A stretch of 17,485 bases of DNA from Bacteroidota bacterium (GTDB lineage Bacteria; Bacteroidota; Bacteroidia; Chitinophagales; UBA2359): positions 1 through 17,485 of the forward strand of contig JAHDCM010000013.1 of the NCBI GenBank assembly GCA_020629895.1. The letters run 5' to 3'. The notes under the pieces were generated by a model, which worked only from the letters and a program-made list of their open reading frames with translations, was not told the origin of the DNA and did not search any database. Each line of letters opens with the position of its first letter. Within the stretch, counting starts at the first letter, position 1. A program made the position numbers and the translations under genes. Of the stretch, positions 15,636 to 17,485 are shown piece by piece.

Positions 15636-17485
15636 ATGTCTTTCTGGTCAAATATATTCGGTCTTAAAAAAAAGAATCCTCAAAATGATAAGCGTTTTAG
15701 GCGCGAACTCAGCTTTAAAGAACATCTAGCAGCCCTTAAAAACTTACCGCGATTCCTCCGCCTAATTTGGGACACCAATAAGTGGATGACCCTTGCCAAT
15801 GTATTATTACGATTATTAAAGGCAGGTATTCCTGTTACGATGCTATTTGTGGGCAAACTCATCATAGATGAAGTGATTCGCCTGATGAGCCTAAGTGGTG
15901 AAGTAGAGATGAGCTACCTATGGAAAATCGTGGCCATCGAATTTGCACTAGGCATCCTTTCCGAAATACTCAACCGAGGCATTTTACTGATGGATGCCCT
16001 ACTTGGCGACCTCGTAGCCAACGAAACTTCAGTACGACTCATCGAACATGCGGCGGCCCTTGACCTACCCAAATTTGAGGACGCAACCTTCTATGATAAA
16101 CTAGAACGTGCTAGACGACAAACCACTAGTCGCGTAGTGCTGATGTCACAACTCTTACTACAAGTACAAGATATGGTGACAGTGCTTTTCTTAGCAGCGG
16201 GTTTAGTGGTATTCAATCCCTGGTTAATTGTCTTACTGATTATTGCCGTTATTCCTTCCTTTCTTAGTGAAAATTACTTCAATAAGCATCGCTATTCGCT
16301 TGCCCGCAGTTGGACACCTGAACGAAGAGAGTTAGATTATCTTCGATTTATTGGAGCAAGTGACACAACAGCTAAAGAGGTGAAGGTATTTGGTTTGGGG
16401 GATTTTTTAGCCAAACGGTTTCAAATCCTAGCAGATAATTACTACAAAGCCAATCGAGGCTTGGCTATCAAAAGAGCAGTGTGGGGAACCGCATTCAATT
16501 CATTGGGAACCGCAGGTTATTATGCGGCTTATGTGTTTATTTTATTACAAACAGTAGCTAAAGTAATTAGTGTCGGTGATTTGACTTTCCTTGCAGGCTC
16601 CTTTAATCGCTTACGCAATTTATTACAAGCTATTTTGACCCGCTTTTCGGCTATCGGAGAATCGGCCTTATACTTACAAGACTTATTCGACTTTTTTGAT
16701 ATGGCTCCCGATTATGGAGGCGATGCTGATGGCTGGCGCGATATGCCCACAAGCATTCAAGAAGGCTTCGTTTTTGAAAATGTGGGCTTTAAATATCCCA
16801 ATACCGAAATCTGGGCTTTGCGAAATGTTTCGTTTCACCTAAAAGCAGGTGAAAAACTGGCTTTGGTGGGCGAAAATGGTGCGGGAAAAACAACTCTCAC
16901 TAAACTCATCTCCCGACTTTACGAACCTAGTGAAGGACGTATTTTATTAGATGGACATGATTTGAAAGAGTATAAATTACAGGCCTTACGGCAAAGTATT
17001 GGGGTGATCTTTCAAGACTTTGTGCGCTTTAATATGAAAGCATCTGAAAATATTGCTGTTGGGAATATTGAGGAATTAGAGAAGCTTGAAAAAATAGAGA
17101 ACTCTGCAACTCAAAGTTTAGCAGATAAGGTTATTGATAAATTACCTCAGAAATATGAGCAGATGTTAGGCCGTCGATTTACGGGTGGGGTAGACTTGTC
17201 GGGTGGAGAGTGGCAAAAAATTGCATTAGGAAGGGCTTATATGCGCGATACGCAATTACTAATACTTGATGAGCCAACAGCAGCCTTAGATGCGCGTGCA
17301 GAGTATGAGGTTTTTTTACGTTTTGCGGATCTTACTAAAGGCAAGTCAGCCATTCTTATTTCACACCGCTTTTCTACGGTGCGTATGGCCGATCGCATTT
17401 TGGTACTTCAACAGGGAAAAATGGCAGAGCTTGGTTCACATGAAGAATTACTAGCACAAAATGGGTATTATGCCGAGTTATTTAA
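15636..17485 (+). CDS. ABC exporter, fused membrane and ATPase domains (3' end outside window)
   Basis: The frame is open for 616 codons to the window edge and lacks only its last residues, as half-transporters of this kind are about 590-620 residues. An N-terminal cytoplasmic arm (MSFWSNIFGLKKKN) and a membrane domain of about 350 residues precede the nucleotide-binding domain. Walker A GENGAGKT is at 412-419, the Q-loop Gln at 460, the signature LSGGE at 521-525, Walker B LLILDEP with Asp545 and Glu546, and the H-loop His at 577, so the ATPase site is complete. The product is an inner-membrane exporter of the MsbA/lipid or peptide exporter type, acting as a dimer; substrate unknown. The ATG at 15636 has no Shine-Dalgarno and lies 4 bases after an octamer array. 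An in-frame ATG at 15492 would start inside repeat element A2 and is not preferred. Confidence 0.93.
   Translation, partial: MSFWSNIFGLKKKNPQNDKRFRRELSFKEHLAALKNLPRFLRLIWDTNKWMTLANVLLRLLKAGIPVTMLFVGKLIIDEVIRLMSLSGEVEMSYLWKIVAIEFALGILSEILNRGILLMDALLGDLVANETSVRLIEHAAALDLPKFEDATFYDKLERARRQTTSRVVLMSQLLLQVQDMVTVLFLAAGLVVFNPWLIVLLIIAVIPSFLSENYFNKHRYSLARSWTPERRELDYLRFIGASDTTAKEVKVFGLGDFLAKRFQILADNYYKANRGLAIKRAVWGTAFNSLGTAGYYAAYVFILLQTVAKVISVGDLTFLAGSFNRLRNLLQAILTRFSAIGESALYLQDLFDFFDMAPDYGGDADGWRDMPTSIQEGFVFENVGFKYPNTEIWALRNVSFHLKAGEKLALVGENGAGKTTLTKLISRLYEPSEGRILLDGHDLKEYKLQALRQSIGVIFQDFVRFNMKASENIAVGNIEELEKLEKIENSATQSLADKVIDKLPQKYEQMLGRRFTGGVDLSGGEWQKIALGRAYMRDTQLLILDEPTAALDARAEYEVFLRFADLTKGKSAILISHRFSTVRMADRILVLQQGKMAELGSHEELLAQNGYYAELF

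Overview
The window is a chromosomal stretch from a low-GC member of the Bacteroidota. Four things point there: two secreted proteins end in type IX secretion (T9SS) C-terminal sorting domains; a promoter matches the Bacteroidota form (TTTG, 20 bases, TAnnTTTG) exactly; Shine-Dalgarno sequences are mostly weak or absent; and the gene content fits (2TM-domain protein, DUF2147, small outer-membrane barrel). The genus cannot be fixed from the sequence; a Saprospiria- or Cytophagia-like marine lineage is a guess.

Layout. Bases 1-1900 carry a small heat-shock protein (minus), a divergent outer-membrane beta-barrel protein (plus) and a convergent DUF2147 exported protein (minus), the last two separated by a strong bidirectional terminator. 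Bases 2020-7734 hold two tandem minus-strand paralogues of about 925 residues, each with a signal peptide, Asp-box (BNR) beta-propeller repeats and a T9SS sorting domain; a terminator separates them. Bases 8436-10556 hold a minus-strand pair: a 2TM-domain protein and an SLC13-type anion transporter with two inserted RCK_C-like domains. A largely AT-rich gene-free stretch of 1.3 kb follows, then a plus-strand pair of hemE and a PLP-dependent D-threonine-aldolase-like enzyme. The right end has an OmpR-type response regulator without its kinase and an ABC exporter that runs off the window with only its last few residues missing.

The most unusual content is noncoding. Two repeat families each occur twice. 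Family A (8067-8310, and inverted at 15342-15585) is exactly 244 bp in both copies, with four conserved blocks separated by diverged segments of nearly equal length; these segments form hairpins in both copies although their sequences differ. Family B (10596-10758 and 14204-14368) is a pair of fold-back elements of 163 and 165 bp that share a 57-58 bp core but have unrelated arms. Octamer tandem repeats lie inside and just outside the second A copy and stop a few bases before the ABC exporter start codon. Three repeats with an exact 21-bp period lie upstream of hemE.

The genes look like ordinary housekeeping, envelope and secretion functions. No phage, CRISPR array, transposase, tRNA or rRNA was found. 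If the window holds something undescribed, the two structured repeat families are the best candidates.
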